Program-made: the position numbers and the translations under genes
Notes under the pieces: model-generated
Database searches by the model: none
What the model was told of the DNA's origin: nothing
The model's input: the letters and a program-made list of their open reading frames with translations, nothing else
Part shown: positions 1 to 10,410 of the stretch, piece after piece
How the letters are laid out: each line of letters starts with the position of its first letter
Position numbering within the stretch: position 1 is the first letter of the stretch
Assembly (NCBI GenBank): GCA_020465985.1
Contig: JAANYP010002330.1
Span: 62,001-126,000, forward strand
Direction: 5' to 3'
DNA from: Centrapalus pauciflorus
Taxonomy: Eukaryota; Streptophyta; Magnoliopsida; Asterales; Asteraceae
Length of the DNA: 64,000 nucleotides

Positions 1-2
1 AC

Positions 3-1694
3 ACTGAGCCGCAGTATTGCAATAAATGTCATCTGGAGCACTTTGGCAAATGCACTAACGGACGTGCTTGTTTTTGCTGTGGGGAGCTGGGCCATTTTCA
101 GAATGACTGCCCAAGGAAGGGTGATGCTTGCTATAAGTGTGGGGTGTGGGGTCACTATAGCAGGAATTGTAGAAAGAATGCTCCAACGGCTGCTGTCCCA
201 TCATCAACACGATCGTCTGGAGGTTCGAGTGGTGGTTCAGTTAACCGCCGGGGTCAGTCACAGAGGGCACCTGCTCGTGCTTTTCAGATAGCTGCAGAGG
301 AGGCAAGGGAAAATCCGGAAGTCGTCACGGGTACGTTCATAGTTAATTCTATGCCAGCACGAGTTTTATTTGCTTCGGGTGCCAATAGGTCGTTTGTTTC
401 TACTGTGTTTGCACAAAGACTTGCCATGCCACTGTCTAAGTTGTCTGCTATACTTGATATTGAAACTGCTAGCAATACTTTAGTTAAGGTAGATCATGTA
501 TACCGGAATTGCACGTTAGTAATTGAAGATGTAGTCTTCAATTTAGATCTGATTCCGATAGAGTTCAGCGAGTTTGATGTGATAGTCGGAATGGACTGGT
601 TGATTGAGAATGAAGCCCATATAGTGTGTAAGAGCCGAATGATAAAGATAACTACCCCGGAGGGGCGTGAGATATGTATATATGGGGATAGGAGAAGCGG
701 GGATCTGTGCTTACTGACCATTGCAAAAGCTCGAAAGCTTGTTGCAAAGGGGTGTGACGCCTACCTGGCATATGCTTTTGATGCCAAGGCTGAAAAGAGA
801 ACATTGGCCGACGTGCCTGTTGTTTCACAGTTTCCGGATGTGTTTCCGGAAGACTTGTCTGGCGTGCCGCCTGAGAGACTAGTAGAATTTAAGATTGACT
901 TGATCCCTGGAGCTGCACCGGTAGCTCGTTCTCCTTATCGCCTCGCCCCAACTGAGATGAAAGAAATGATGACACAACTCCAGGAGTTGTTGGACAAGGG
1001 CTTCATTCGGCCGAGTTCAGCGCCGTGGGGAGCTCCGGTACTGTTTGTAAAGAAGAAAGATGGCACGATGAGGATGTGCATAGATTACCGGGAACTGAAC
1101 AAGTTGACGATTAAGAACAAGTATCCCCTGCCGAGGATAGATGACTTGTTTGATCAGTTACATGGGGCTAGTGTATTTTCTAAGATTGATCTGAGATCGG
1201 GATATCATCAATTGAAAGTAAGAGAAGAAGATGTACCGAAAACAGCATTCAGGACTCGGTATGGACATTACGAGTTTCTTGTGATGCCTTTTGGATTAAC
1301 TAATGCCCCAGCAGTGTTTATGGATTTAATGAATAGAGATTGCAGACCGATGTTGGATAAATCGGTAATTGTGTTTATCGATGATATTTTAGTATACTCT
1401 AAGTCTGAAGCCGAACATGCTGAACATCTGAGAGAACTGTTGGAGTTGTTAAGAAAAGAAAGGTTGTACGCCAAATTCTCAAAGTGTGAGTTTTGGCTAC
1501 AACAGATACAGTTTCTAGGACATGTAATTTCTGGAGCTGGGATTTCTGTAGATCCGGCTAAGGTTGAAGCAATAAAGAACTGGGAGCCACCTCAAACAGC
1601 TACCGAAGTTAGAAGTTTTCTGGGGTTGGCAGGATATTATCGGAGATTTATCAAAGATTTTTCGAAGATTGCAGTTCCTTTGACTGCCTTTTGA
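3..1694 (+). pseudogene. TK1 gag end, protease and reverse transcriptase (Ty3/gypsy, Tekay-like)
   Basis: The frame is already open at base 3, so the 5' part lies outside the window. It begins with three tandem zinc knuckles (18-53, 69-110 and 129-170; the last two are CX2CX4HX4C), which bind nucleic acid in Gag. A retropepsin-like region follows, but the catalytic DSG reads ASG (Ala codon at 372), so the protease should be dead. The reverse transcriptase is well preserved, with the FIDDI catalytic motif near 1370-1384 and the MPFGLTNAP motif near 1285. The frame stops at 1692-1694 after VPLT, where the family continues with a tryptophan-containing linker before RNase H. A deletion plus frameshift has removed that linker. 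Strong homology with the two TK2 copies in this window supports the call. Confidence 0.93.
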
Positions 1695-2794
1695 AGAAGA
1701 CTTTGAGTGAAGCACCAATACTTGCTTTACCGGAAGGTAATGATGACTTCGTAGTTTATACTGATGCTTCGAGGTTGGGATTAGGCGCTGTACTGATGCA
1801 GCGAGGAAAAGTTATAGCATACGCCTCGAGACAGCTCAAGCAACACGAAAGGAACTATTCAACTCATGACCTGGAGTTGACCGCAGTAACGTTTGCATTG
1901 AAATTATGGAGGCACTACCTGTACGGTACTAAGTGTCAACTTTACACGGACCATAAGAGCTTAAAGTACATTTTTAGCCAGAAGGAACTTAATATGAGAC
2001 AGCGTAGGTCTATGGAGCTTATTAAAGACTACGATTGTGAGATACTTTATCATCCCGGGAAGGCTAATGTAGTAGCCGATGCCTTGAGCCGGAAAGCTTA
2101 TGCTAAAGATTTCTGTTATATGATGACGTCTACAATGCTGACCTCCACGATAATTGATGATGTCAAGGCTGCTCAGGAAGAAGCCTTGAAAGATGAGAAT
2201 ATTGGTGCTGAGGATATTAGAGTACAAGTTAAGAACATGGAAACAAGTGAGTCAGGACTGAAAGGGATATACGGGAGGATATGGGTGCCGAAGTTTGGTG
2301 GAATGAGACAAGTAATTATCGAAGAAGCACACCAGTCTAGGTTTTCTATACATCTTGGGAGCACAAAGATGTACAATGACTTAAAGGCAGACTTTTGGTG
2401 GCCGGTATTGAAGAAGGACATAGGGCAATATGTAGAAAGATGCCGAACTTGTCGGTTGGTAAAGGCTGAACATCAACAACCGTATGACAGTCTGCAACCG
2501 CTTCCTATTCCGGAATGGAAGTGGGAGCACATTACAATGGATTTTGTTACAAAGCTGCCGAAGACTAAGCGACAACACGATGCAGTATGGGTAATAGTAG
2601 ATCGGTTAACTAAGTCGGCTCACTTCATACCGATTAGTGAAAGTTATTCGCTGGAAAAGTTAGCTCAGATTTATATGGACGAGATTGTTTCTAGGCATGG
2701 AGTGCCTAAGTCCATAGTGTCGGATCGAGATAGCCGATTACTTCGAACTTCTGGTCGGCTTTGCAAGAGGGGTTGGGAACAAGGATCGCTATGA
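1691..2794 (+). pseudogene. TK1 RNase H and N-terminal integrase
   Basis: This continues TK1 pol after the deletion at about 1690. RNase H is recognised by YTDAS near 1757 and by TDHKSL near 1948. The integrase zinc domain follows (HQSR then CRTC), then the catalytic core with Asp in MDFVTKLPKTKR and Asp in SDRDSR. Just after SDRDSR (near 2735) a frameshift turns the conserved FTSRFW stretch into unrelated residues, and the frame ends at 2794. The rest of the integrase lies in another frame from 2761. The copy cannot make a full polyprotein. Confidence 0.9.
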
Positions 2795-3585
2795 GTACGG
2801 CGTATCGTCCGCAAACCGATGGTCAAAGTGAAAGGACTATCCTGACACTCGAAGATATGATGCGGTCGTGCATACTAGATCTTGGTGGCAATTGGGATGA
2901 TCACCTGCCACTAATAGAGTTTTCGTACAATAATAGTTATCATGCGACAATCAAGAAAGCACCGTTTGAGGCTTTATATGGAAGGAGATGTAGGACTCCT
3001 ACATGTTGGAGAGAAACGGGTGAAACACCAATCGCTGGGCCGGCCTTGCTTCAAGAAACAAACGAGAAGATACAGTTGATTAGGCAGAATATGAAAGCGG
3101 CCCAGGATCGTCAGAAAAGTTACTATGATCGGAGGCACAAACCGATCAATTTTGAAGTGAATGACTGGGTCTACTTGAAAGTATCACCCATGAGGGGTGT
3201 TACTCGTTTTGTTAAAAGGGGCAAGTTGGCTCCGAGATTCGTCAGACCCTTTAAGATTGTTGAAAAACTTGGAAATCAGTCTTATCGATTAGAATTGCCT
3301 GAAGGGATGTCGGGCATACATCCAGTATTTCACGTTGGGAATCTCCGAAAATCATTTAACACTGGAAATGAGGATTGGGCAGACCACACGGAGCTGCAAG
3401 TTGACGAAAGGCTTCGATATGTGGAGGAGCCGGAATGTGTATTGGTTACTAAGATGAAGAAGTTGAGGAGCAAAGAGATAGAAATGGTGCTTATACGATG
3501 GAAGCATCATAAGGGAGCAAATCATACATGGGAAACTAAGTCAGAAATGTTAAGACAGTATCCGAAACTGTTTGAATCTGAGTAA
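2761..3585 (+). pseudogene. TK1 integrase C-terminal half with chromodomain-like tail
   Basis: The frame resumes with the integrase core (MSTAYRPQTDGQSERT), which carries the third catalytic residue, Glu. The C-terminal part contains the GPF-type region (RFVRPFKIVEKLG) and LPEGMSGIHPVFHV. The tail has VLIRWKHHKGANHTWE, the chromodomain-like module of chromoviruses thought to guide insertion to marked chromatin (family knowledge). The stop at 3583-3585 lies 36 bp before the 3' LTR. The tails of TK2m and TK2p align along the whole length, which supports the lineage. Confidence 0.9.
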
Positions 3586-3601
3586 CTTCGAGGACGAAGT
3601 T
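3584..3601 (+). other. Stem-loop at the end of chromovirus pol
   Basis: AACTTCG, loop AGGA, CGAAGTT: a perfect 7 bp stem overlapping the pol stop codon. The same stem-loop follows pol in TK2m (near 28460-28477, minus) and TK2p (33272-33289). In all three it is followed by GTGGTGGAGCCC, which occupies the polypurine-tract position before the LTR. Confidence 0.7.
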
Positions 3602-3877
3602 GAGCGTGGTGGAGCCCATGCTGTAACATCCTCGGATTTATTTTAATGTATTTTGGTTAATTAAGTGGAAAATATATGTTTAAGTTAAAATTAAGCAATT
3701 ATTATGTATTTGGGTTATTTAGAAGTTTGTTGCTATTTTTGAGAAAATTGAACTCAGAATCATTGTTATGGAATATTAAGGAATTAAAAAGTTATTTATG
3801 ATAATTCTAAGATTAAATCAGTATTTTATGGAACCGGTTAGTTCGAGTGGTGAAATGTGCAAAAATGACGAAAGTTG

Positions 3878-3886
3878 TATATAAAG
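3878..3886 (+). promoter_or_regulatory. TATA box of TK1 LTR
   Basis: TATATAAAG lies 256 bp into the LTR and is followed by a pyrimidine-rich leader (about 3900-3970). TK2p and TK3 LTRs have TATA-like sites 210-230 bp into the LTR in the same arrangement. It probably drives the genomic RNA from the 5' copy. Confidence 0.6.
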
Positions 3887-4073
3887 GGCAATAGGCTTCA
3901 TTTTTCTATTTTACACTATCTCACTACTTTATCTCTCTAGAAGTTCGCTCTACATCTCTCTAAGTTATCTCACAAACCGACCGTCAGATTTTTGAGAATT
4001 ATACGTCAACGGAAAGGTATCGAGGAGTACAACAACAATCTACAAATGGATTTCTGATTTCATACGAATTAAG

Positions 4074-5408
4074 GTAAGAATCGATCCTTTTAAGTTTATA
4101 GTTTCGGTTTTGAAGTAAATTAGAATTCGAATCTGTCATTTTATGTAAATTGGAGCTTGTTTTGCTTGAAATACTGCAAGATTATGATAGTATATGCATG
4201 ATAGAATCGAATCTAGGTATCATACATGATATATGCATGATTTTTGACTTAGAAATGAAGGATTTAAGCTGAAATGATGAACAGACTCGAATATGTCAAG
4301 AACAGAGTCGAAATGCAAGAACAAACTCGAGTTTGGTACTAGATTCGAGTGTGTTTTCGAGTGTAACATTAGATTCGAAGGGGGGGGTTCGAATCTACCC
4401 CTAGATTCGAATGGAGGGTTCGAATCTATGCCCAGAATCGAATGGGGTTCGAAACTAATGCATGAGGTTCGAATCTATCACCTAAACTCGAATGGAAGTT
4501 GAATTTGTGCTATGGGGTGTTCGAATCTACATATGGAATTCGAATCTAGTCATTAGATTCGAATGTAGTAGAATCTAACCATTAAATTCGAGTTTAATGC
4601 CTTAAAATTGAGAATGCTACTCCCTAAACTCGAGTATTATGAATGAAACTCATATACAACACATAAAATGATATAAAATATGCAAAGGACAAGATATAGA
4701 CTTGAAATGGGTTTCAACTTTAGTTATAGTTCGAATTTAGACATGTACCCGAAACGGGGGAAAATATCGCCAAATTTACGAAACTTGATTTTATGGATTT
4801 AAACGGTTAATGATATGAGGAATTGTTGTAATTGATATAACAGGTCCCTTGTGGTGTTGTTTAACCCACAGTGGGGTACTTGGTGGATCCGGTTGAAAGC
4901 CCGAAGAGAAATAATATCGGTTAAAAGATAAATTACGCACCCACTGTGAGTACAGTAGATTTCGCATGTTTATATTTGTTTTATGTAAGCTTTACCTGCT
5001 GAGACCTGTTGTTTCATTGATTGTTTGGAATTCTACTAACTTGCGTAGATTTAGATGCACATTCTTACTTGTTGCATGTCCTTTCGGTTGTTGTGCATCT
5101 AGTGATGGACCGGTGGGTCGCATCGATTACTATGATGTTACTGCGCTATATGACGCTGGAGCTGATCCCTCCAGGTCCGGTAGGCAGTATGTCATCCCCG
5201 ATCGTACGTTTGTCTCAGATGGTATGTGTAAATGCCGAGCTTAGGGCTCGAAGGGGCTGCGGCTCTGGTCCGTACTTGGTGTACGAAGAGAGTATACGAC
5301 GTTTGTCGTCGGGATTACTCTTGGGCTTCATAAAGACTTATAAAATGCGCAATCTATGTATTCACTAAGCATTCGCTTACGTTTTAGTTGTTGTATTTTT
5401 TTTTACAG
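4074..5408 (+). other. Putative intron inside the TK1 LTR
   Basis: The donor is AAG|GTAAGAA at 4074. The acceptor is a T-run followed by ACAG at 5408. A branch-point-like CACTAAGC lies about 40 nt upstream of the acceptor. The same order (TATA, leader, GTAA donor, word array, CACTAAGCAT, poly-T acceptor) is seen in TK2m. TK2p and TK3 show the donor half. No transcript evidence is available here. Confidence 0.45.
4288..4640 (+). repeat. Array of AGATTCGAATCT-type words in TK1 LTR
   Basis: About 15-20 degenerate copies of TTCGAATCT, AGATTCGAA and ACTCGAGT lie in both orientations with irregular spacing. They are not a regular tandem repeat. The same word class appears in the SV3 LTRs and leaders. 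The array lies inside the putative LTR intron. Confidence 0.75.
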
Positions 5409-5443
5409 GCAAAGGAAAATCTACTGCTGGACCTTCTAGTTAG
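5408..5443 (+). other. Conserved micro-coding segment in TK1 LTR
   Basis: Twelve codons right after the acceptor-like site read GKGKSTAGPSS and a stop. TK2m has GKDKGKSPAGPSS and a stop at the same place (24846-24805). Most differences between the two are synonymous, including TCT-AGT versus AGT-TCA for the two serines. That is what selection on a peptide would leave, but no start codon or upstream exon could be identified. Confidence 0.45.
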
Positions 5444-5723
5444 GTCGTTTGGAAGATTTGGGAGACTCGACACTATTTTATCGGTAATTTATGTTATGAG
5501 ACAATGTTGTAATATTCTGGATGATTGTAATAAATGTATGGGTGTGTAGACTTATACTTGGTACCTTATAGTACCGTAGGGTGTTTAACACTTGTTGCAC
5601 TATTTCATTTATGTTTTAATGCTTCCGCACTTAATTTAGGTTATCAGATCATTATGTTATTGCATGTTGATGATTAATCCTGGGTGTATTGTAATTGGTG
5701 GTTGTTGTGGCAAGGGTGCCACA

Positions 5724-6593
5724 GGAATTAACTGATAAAGTATATACATATCAGCCTGAAGGCTTTACTGATCCTTCGAAACCTGATCATGTAATATACT
5801 TTAGACAAATCACTGTACGGCCTTAAACAAGCACTGCAAGCTTGGTATGATGCACTTTCAACATACTTGTTGAAATGTGGATTTAACAAAGGTGCAGTTG
5901 ATACTGCCCTGTTTATAAAACGTCAGGGGCCAGATATTATAGTAATTCAAATCTATGTAGACGATATAATATTTGGGTCTAAAAATCCTGAATTTTGTAA
6001 GAAATTCGCTTTCTTAATGTCACAGAAATTCGAAATGAGCATGATGGGAGAAATAAATGTTTTCTTAGGTTTACAAGTTAAACAATTGACTGATGGCATT
6101 TTTATAAATCAGTCCAAATATATTCAAGACACGTTAAAGAAATTTAACATGGTCAACAGTACTCCTACGAAAACTCCTATGGCTCCGGATTCAAAATCCA
6201 AACTCGATGAGGACATTTCAGGGAAACCTGTAGATGTAACTCATTATCGAGGACTAACTGGGTCATTAATGTACTTAATCGCTAGTAGACCTGATATTAT
6301 GTTTGCTACATGTGTTTGTGCTAGATATCAGGCAAATCCAAAAGAATCACATTTAACTGCTGCTAAAAGAATTTTAAGAAATCTGAAGGGAACACCAAAC
6401 CTTGGTTTGTGGTATCCCAGAGAATCTTCATTCAATTTAACTGCTTTTTCTGATGCTGATCACGCAGGTGATAAGATGGACAGATAAAGTACGTCAGGAG
6501 CAGTTCAATTCTTAGGTGAGAAAGCCATCTGCTGGTCATCCAAGAAACAACACTACGTCTCATTGTCTACAGCTAAAGCGGAATATGTTGTTG
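5724..6593 (+). pseudogene. SV1 reverse transcriptase and RNase H fragment (copia, Sirevirus-like)
   Basis: Copia RT resumes after the TK1 LTR with ELTDKVY and QPEGFTDPSKPDHV. A one-base insertion near 5790 breaks the frame, which recovers at 5867 (CGFNKGAVDTALF). The catalytic YVDDIIFGS and the lineage motif KFEMSMMGEINVFLGLQVKQ are intact. RNase H has SDADHAGDKMDR followed by a TAA at 6485-6487, where sister copies have Lys. Reading continues in frame to EYVV at 6591, where SV2 has inserted. The remainder lies at 20940-21247. Confidence 0.92.
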
Positions 6594-6937
6594 TGTAAAT
6601 ATGTAATCCCGTATAATATTAGCACCTTTAATGATTCTTTATCACTCACAAGAAGAATGTCAACTCAATAATTGTGCAATGATGAAAGAACAATAAGAAT
6701 ATTTGAGAGAATAAAGCAAATGGCGGCTGGCAAGTTTTCAATGTATTCAACCGTGTATTACAATGAAACCCTAGGAGCCTATTTCTAGGCTCCTTTAATT
6801 ATCTATGGAACATTGTCAACATTAGCCCCTTGGCTTTTACATAGAAATAAAATACAAGGAAAAAACTTACAAAGTTAAAAGCTAAGAAATTAATTATTAC
6901 AAAATAACTCCCTATGATCGAAATAAAATGTCTAACA
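6594..6937 (-). repeat. SV2 3' LTR
   Basis: On the + strand it runs TGTAAATATG to GTCTAACA. It differs from 20591-20934 only at T/C (ATTAGC versus ATCAGC), G/A (TTGGCTT versus TTGACTT) and A/C (GAAAAAAC versus GAAACAAC). It contains a perfect 9 bp stem-loop (6773-6781 with 6786-6794). Confidence 0.96.
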
Positions 6938-6953
6938 ATCTCCCCCTTTTCGA
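6938..6953 (-). other. SV2 polypurine tract
   Basis: On the minus strand TCGAAAAGGGGGAGAT directly abuts the 3' LTR. This is the expected place and composition for the primer of plus-strand synthesis. Confidence 0.9.
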
Positions 6954-7886
6954 TCATTTAGGAGGTCCTGGAACCCTGGCATGGTCTGTTGATTCTCGAA
7001 GTCCAAGGATGACGTCGAAGCGTCTGGTCACTTGTCTCATATGAAGCCGTTCGTTCAGGAGGTCAATGCCGCTGAGGGTATCCTGTATCTCCTTTGGTGA
7101 GCATCTTTGTTCAGGATCTGGTTGAGCTTCAAAATCTTGTACTTTCTGTGTCAGTGCAGCTCGAACCAATCGGAGTGTACCATCGGAGTAACATGGAAGA
7201 TCCTCAAAGCGCATGTACCTTTTATAGCCCTTGTAATTAACAAAAATGACACCCGGGTCTCCAGAGAGTACAACTTTGTAAGCCGGATGATGGGCTAGAA
7301 GGAAGCTATCCTGTTCTGGTGCTTGTAGGCCCACTTTAACCAACGCACTCTCGATCGCCATCTGGAAGTCTCTTAGGCACATAATAATCGAGCGGCGGTT
7401 CATGCTTCGTACTAGGGCACCTACGGCAGTCATGTGGGTCATACGTTTCTTGATGCGATGTTTCAGGCAGTTGTGCAGAAACTCAACGTCGTCGGCCATT
7501 ATGAAGTCTAGGTCATTCTCAAATATGTCATCAGCCGTGCCATCTTCTCTTTCTACTTGAAAGGAAGGATAGTAGACTTTGGCTCTTTTGCACATTGTTA
7601 TGGTTCGAAGTTTCTTTATCATCGATTTCGAGACCTTTGACCTTCTTTCCCGGAGCATCAGTTGATAGTATTCGGCCTGTTCAGCTTTGGTAACATTTGT
7701 AAGTTCCATAAGTAGGCGTCTGCTGAAGGATCCAGGCTTCTTTCTGAATACCATTTTAAATCTTTCTTCTAGGTATGGGTTCTGAAACTGCTCCGGGAAA
7801 AACTTCTGCAAGAATTCTTTAAGGCCCTGAACGGGGGGGGGGGGGGGGGGGGGGGGGTTCTTCGATTTCATCCTTTTTGGCTTCAA
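6954..7886 (-). pseudogene. SV2 extra ORF, C-terminal domain
   Basis: This is the last third of the ORF between pol and the 3' LTR. After a proline run it contains a 280-residue folded-looking domain, with AHHPAYKVVLSGDPGVIFVN and a following YMRFEDLPCYSDGTL stretch. This resembles C-terminal segments of unnamed ORFs in other plant copia elements (recalled family knowledge, not searched). No transmembrane segment or signal peptide is evident, so env-like describes only the position. The frame differs from the upstream part because of the 25-base C run (minus strand) at 7857-7833. The stop lies immediately before the PPT. Confidence 0.7.
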
Positions 7887-8493
7887 GAAGCTTTATGATT
7901 GTCCCCCTCCGTTCTTGTCGAATTTTATCCTTTTCTTCTTGAGGCAGTTTTTGAACTTCACCTTTTGTATACTGGCCGACCCAGAAAATGTCATCCTTTC
8001 TAAATATACCAGGGCCTTTTGGAGTTTCATCGAAGCAATCGACCCTTTTGGTTTGGGAAGGTCCTAGATGTTCGGTTTGTTGGACTGGAGGAGGGCTTGG
8101 GGATCTAGGAGGGCTTAGGACTATGTGGGATTCTTTGAGTGACTGGGGAGCTTGAATGGATGATAGGATTTCTTCTTGAGGGGCTGGTGGTGATGAGTTC
8201 AGGAAGTCAAAGGAAGAGGATGAAGATTTTTTCGTTGGAGATTCGGGTTCAGGCTTAGGAATTAGTAAGGGTTCGTTGTCGTCGATATCGGAATCTGAAT
8301 CAGATACCAAAATGATTTCAACTTTCTCATGAGGTTCCTCGAACTCCACCATTGCTGTCCTCGGATCCAGTGGAGCTGGACCCTCGAACATGGGCTCGTC
8401 TTCTATTATTAGAAATTCCTGAGCCTCGTGCCTCTGTTCTCCTGACCCCTGAAGCTCTGTCCCCTCAGTGGTCTCTGTTCCCCGTTTTAACAT
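7819..8493 (-). pseudogene. SV2 extra ORF, acidic and proline-rich middle part
   Basis: It is low complexity: an acidic stretch (VSDSDSDIDDNEPLLIPKPE), many Ser and Pro, then a polyproline run encoded by a 25-base homopolymer. Its ATG overlaps the stop of the previous segment as TAATG at 8493-8495. That could be coincidence after a frameshift. It is read here as the middle of one longer decayed ORF with 8493-10409 and 6954-7886. Confidence 0.6.
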
Positions 8494-10409
8494 TACGGGT
8501 TCCTCATGCTGAACCTTCTGCCTTTCTCCCCCTCATGACGATCAGGGTCGTCCTGATCATCATGCTTTTTTTTTGGGGCCTCTGCTTGAGGACGACACTG
8601 GAGTTTGATGACTGCCGACTCAAGACGATCCATTCTCGAATTTAGCTGCTCTTGGACTTGAAGAATTAATCGGTTAAGTGCATCGATCTTGTCCGAGAGC
8701 TCTGAGATCTGAAGTTGGACAGAATGGGGTCCTGGTGGAGTGGCAGCTCCAGAAGCGACACCCTTACCCTTTATAAGTGAAAGAAGGGCGGTGTGACGTT
8801 CCTCGGCAGCTTTCCTTTGGGCGTCCAGGTCAGCCCGGGTAATCACGCCGGCAGCACGTAAAGCTGCCGTTAGCATCTCCAAATTGATTGGGAGATGGCC
8901 GGAAGTGGATGGCGTTGATTGAGCCACTCCCGGTCTTCCTTTCGTAATTTCTGGCTCCTGTATAGGACGCGCAGATCCGGAAGTTTGAGGAGCTGCCACA
9001 GAGGTAGCTCTTGGGGATGCCACGGAGGCATCGTGCGGTGTGTGTGTTTGTGGGGATGGAATTGTGGATGAATGAAGTGCGGTCACCTGGGGAGGAGTGT
9101 GACCTCTTTCAACACCGCCACTCTCCGAATGAGAGGGCGATGGAGTATGTGCTATGACCCCGTGAAATGAAGTGGTTTCCCTTTGAGGGGAAACCAAGTG
9201 GGTGGTGGTGGTTAGTTCGACCGTTGGACGGACGGTCTTATGGTGGGGAGTCCGGCTAATTGGGTTTAGTTCACCCTCGGATGGAATACTTATCGCTCGT
9301 ACGACAGAGACGGTTCTTTCTGAATCCGCCGTCTCTGCCACCTCACCGCCTGCTTCCTCCCTCACCAACACAGACTCCCTCTCACCCATACCCAGAGATT
9401 GTTGAACATCCACCCGAGCTCCCTCATTCTCACTCATGCTCGCCTCACCTTCGGATTGGCTAGTCTCACACGATTCTGACTGAGACTCATCTGGATAACT
9501 TTCTTGAATATATGCCCTAACCCGTTCTAACCCCCTTGACCTCATTAGCAAAGATAGAGGTATTTTCATTATCGGCAGTGTGGGGGCCCCCTTTGGCAGA
9601 GTTAACTTCTGAATCGCCACGGTGGGGTAGACGTCTGCCTCAGGACGTTCGTGAATATCGTCATCATGGTCCATGGCATACTGGATTATTAGCTGCAGAA
9701 ACTGCTGTAGAGGAATATATTTTCTTCCTTTCTCGGTGCCCCTCTCCACATGGACTCTTCATAATTCCTCGAAAAGGAAAGCATCATAATCCACATATCG
9801 GTCAAAGGCAAAGCCTGTGAACATGGCTAGTACCTGAGCCGACGCAGAGTCGTGGCCAGAATGCTTCGCGGTGAAGCATTTGTTGATTACATCAAAAAGT
9901 ATTCGCCAGTGAGATTGGAGATTTTTGGTGCGGAAATCTGAGGGTTTGGAAAGAGGTCCATCATAACCCAGAGTCTGTATTTCAGCTAGGGTGTCGGTGA
10001 TGGATGGGTTGGGATCAAAATGTTCGCGGGTTGGAAGGTAGAATTCGGCTGGTAGGTGAAGGATGTGGCGTATGGCGGATATGGTGAGTTTGACTGGAAC
10101 ACAGTCGATGGTGGATGTGAAGTGAGGTTCGGGGTCAGAAAAGTATTGTAGCCTGTTCCAGAATTGTTGCAGATAGATCTGGGGAACAACAATGGCAGTA
10201 TATAAGGCGTAATAGATTGGATGGCGAGTGAGGATGTCGAATGCAAGGGTTTGGGGTTCTTTGGTTAGGATGGAAATGTCGAGTTGCCAGTTGTGCGGAA
10301 TAAACTCGACAAACTCGGCGTTGGGGAGGATGGATTGTTCTGGGAGTTGGGCGTTATTGTTTGGGATGGGGGGATGGGGTATGGTTAGAACAACTGCTGG
10401 TTCCATCAT
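8493..10409 (-). pseudogene. SV2 extra ORF, conserved N-terminal domain and coiled coil
   Basis: One frame, interrupted by a single TGA at 9759-9761. It starts MMEPAVV at 10409, directly after a splice-acceptor-like GCAG. The first 230 residues hold the domain shared by all four SV elements: VVPQIYLQQFWNRLQ, then HILHLPAE, then SHWRILFDVINKCFTAKHSG. A Ser/Thr/Pro-rich stretch follows, then a coiled coil (SDKIDALNRLILQVQEQLNS). Function is unknown. It has its own putative promoter and 5' intron (11656-10411). Confidence 0.75.
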
Positions 10410-10410
10410 C

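Larger units (their letters stand above)
3622..5723 (+). repeat. TK1 3' LTR
   Basis: The LTR starts TGTAACATCC, 36 bp after the pol stop. The end is placed at GGGTGCCACA because the two termini form an imperfect inverted repeat and because SV1 coding sequence (ELTDKVY) resumes a few bases later. The other LTR is outside the window, so the boundaries rest on these signs. It contains a TATA box, a splice-donor-like site, an array of short words and an acceptor-like site, each listed separately. Confidence 0.8.

Noticed and set aside
4966..5368. Overlapping small ORFs in the TK1 LTR (92 and 115 codons) as genes
   Set aside because: No recognisable domain, and they lie in a non-coding LTR region within the predicted intron.
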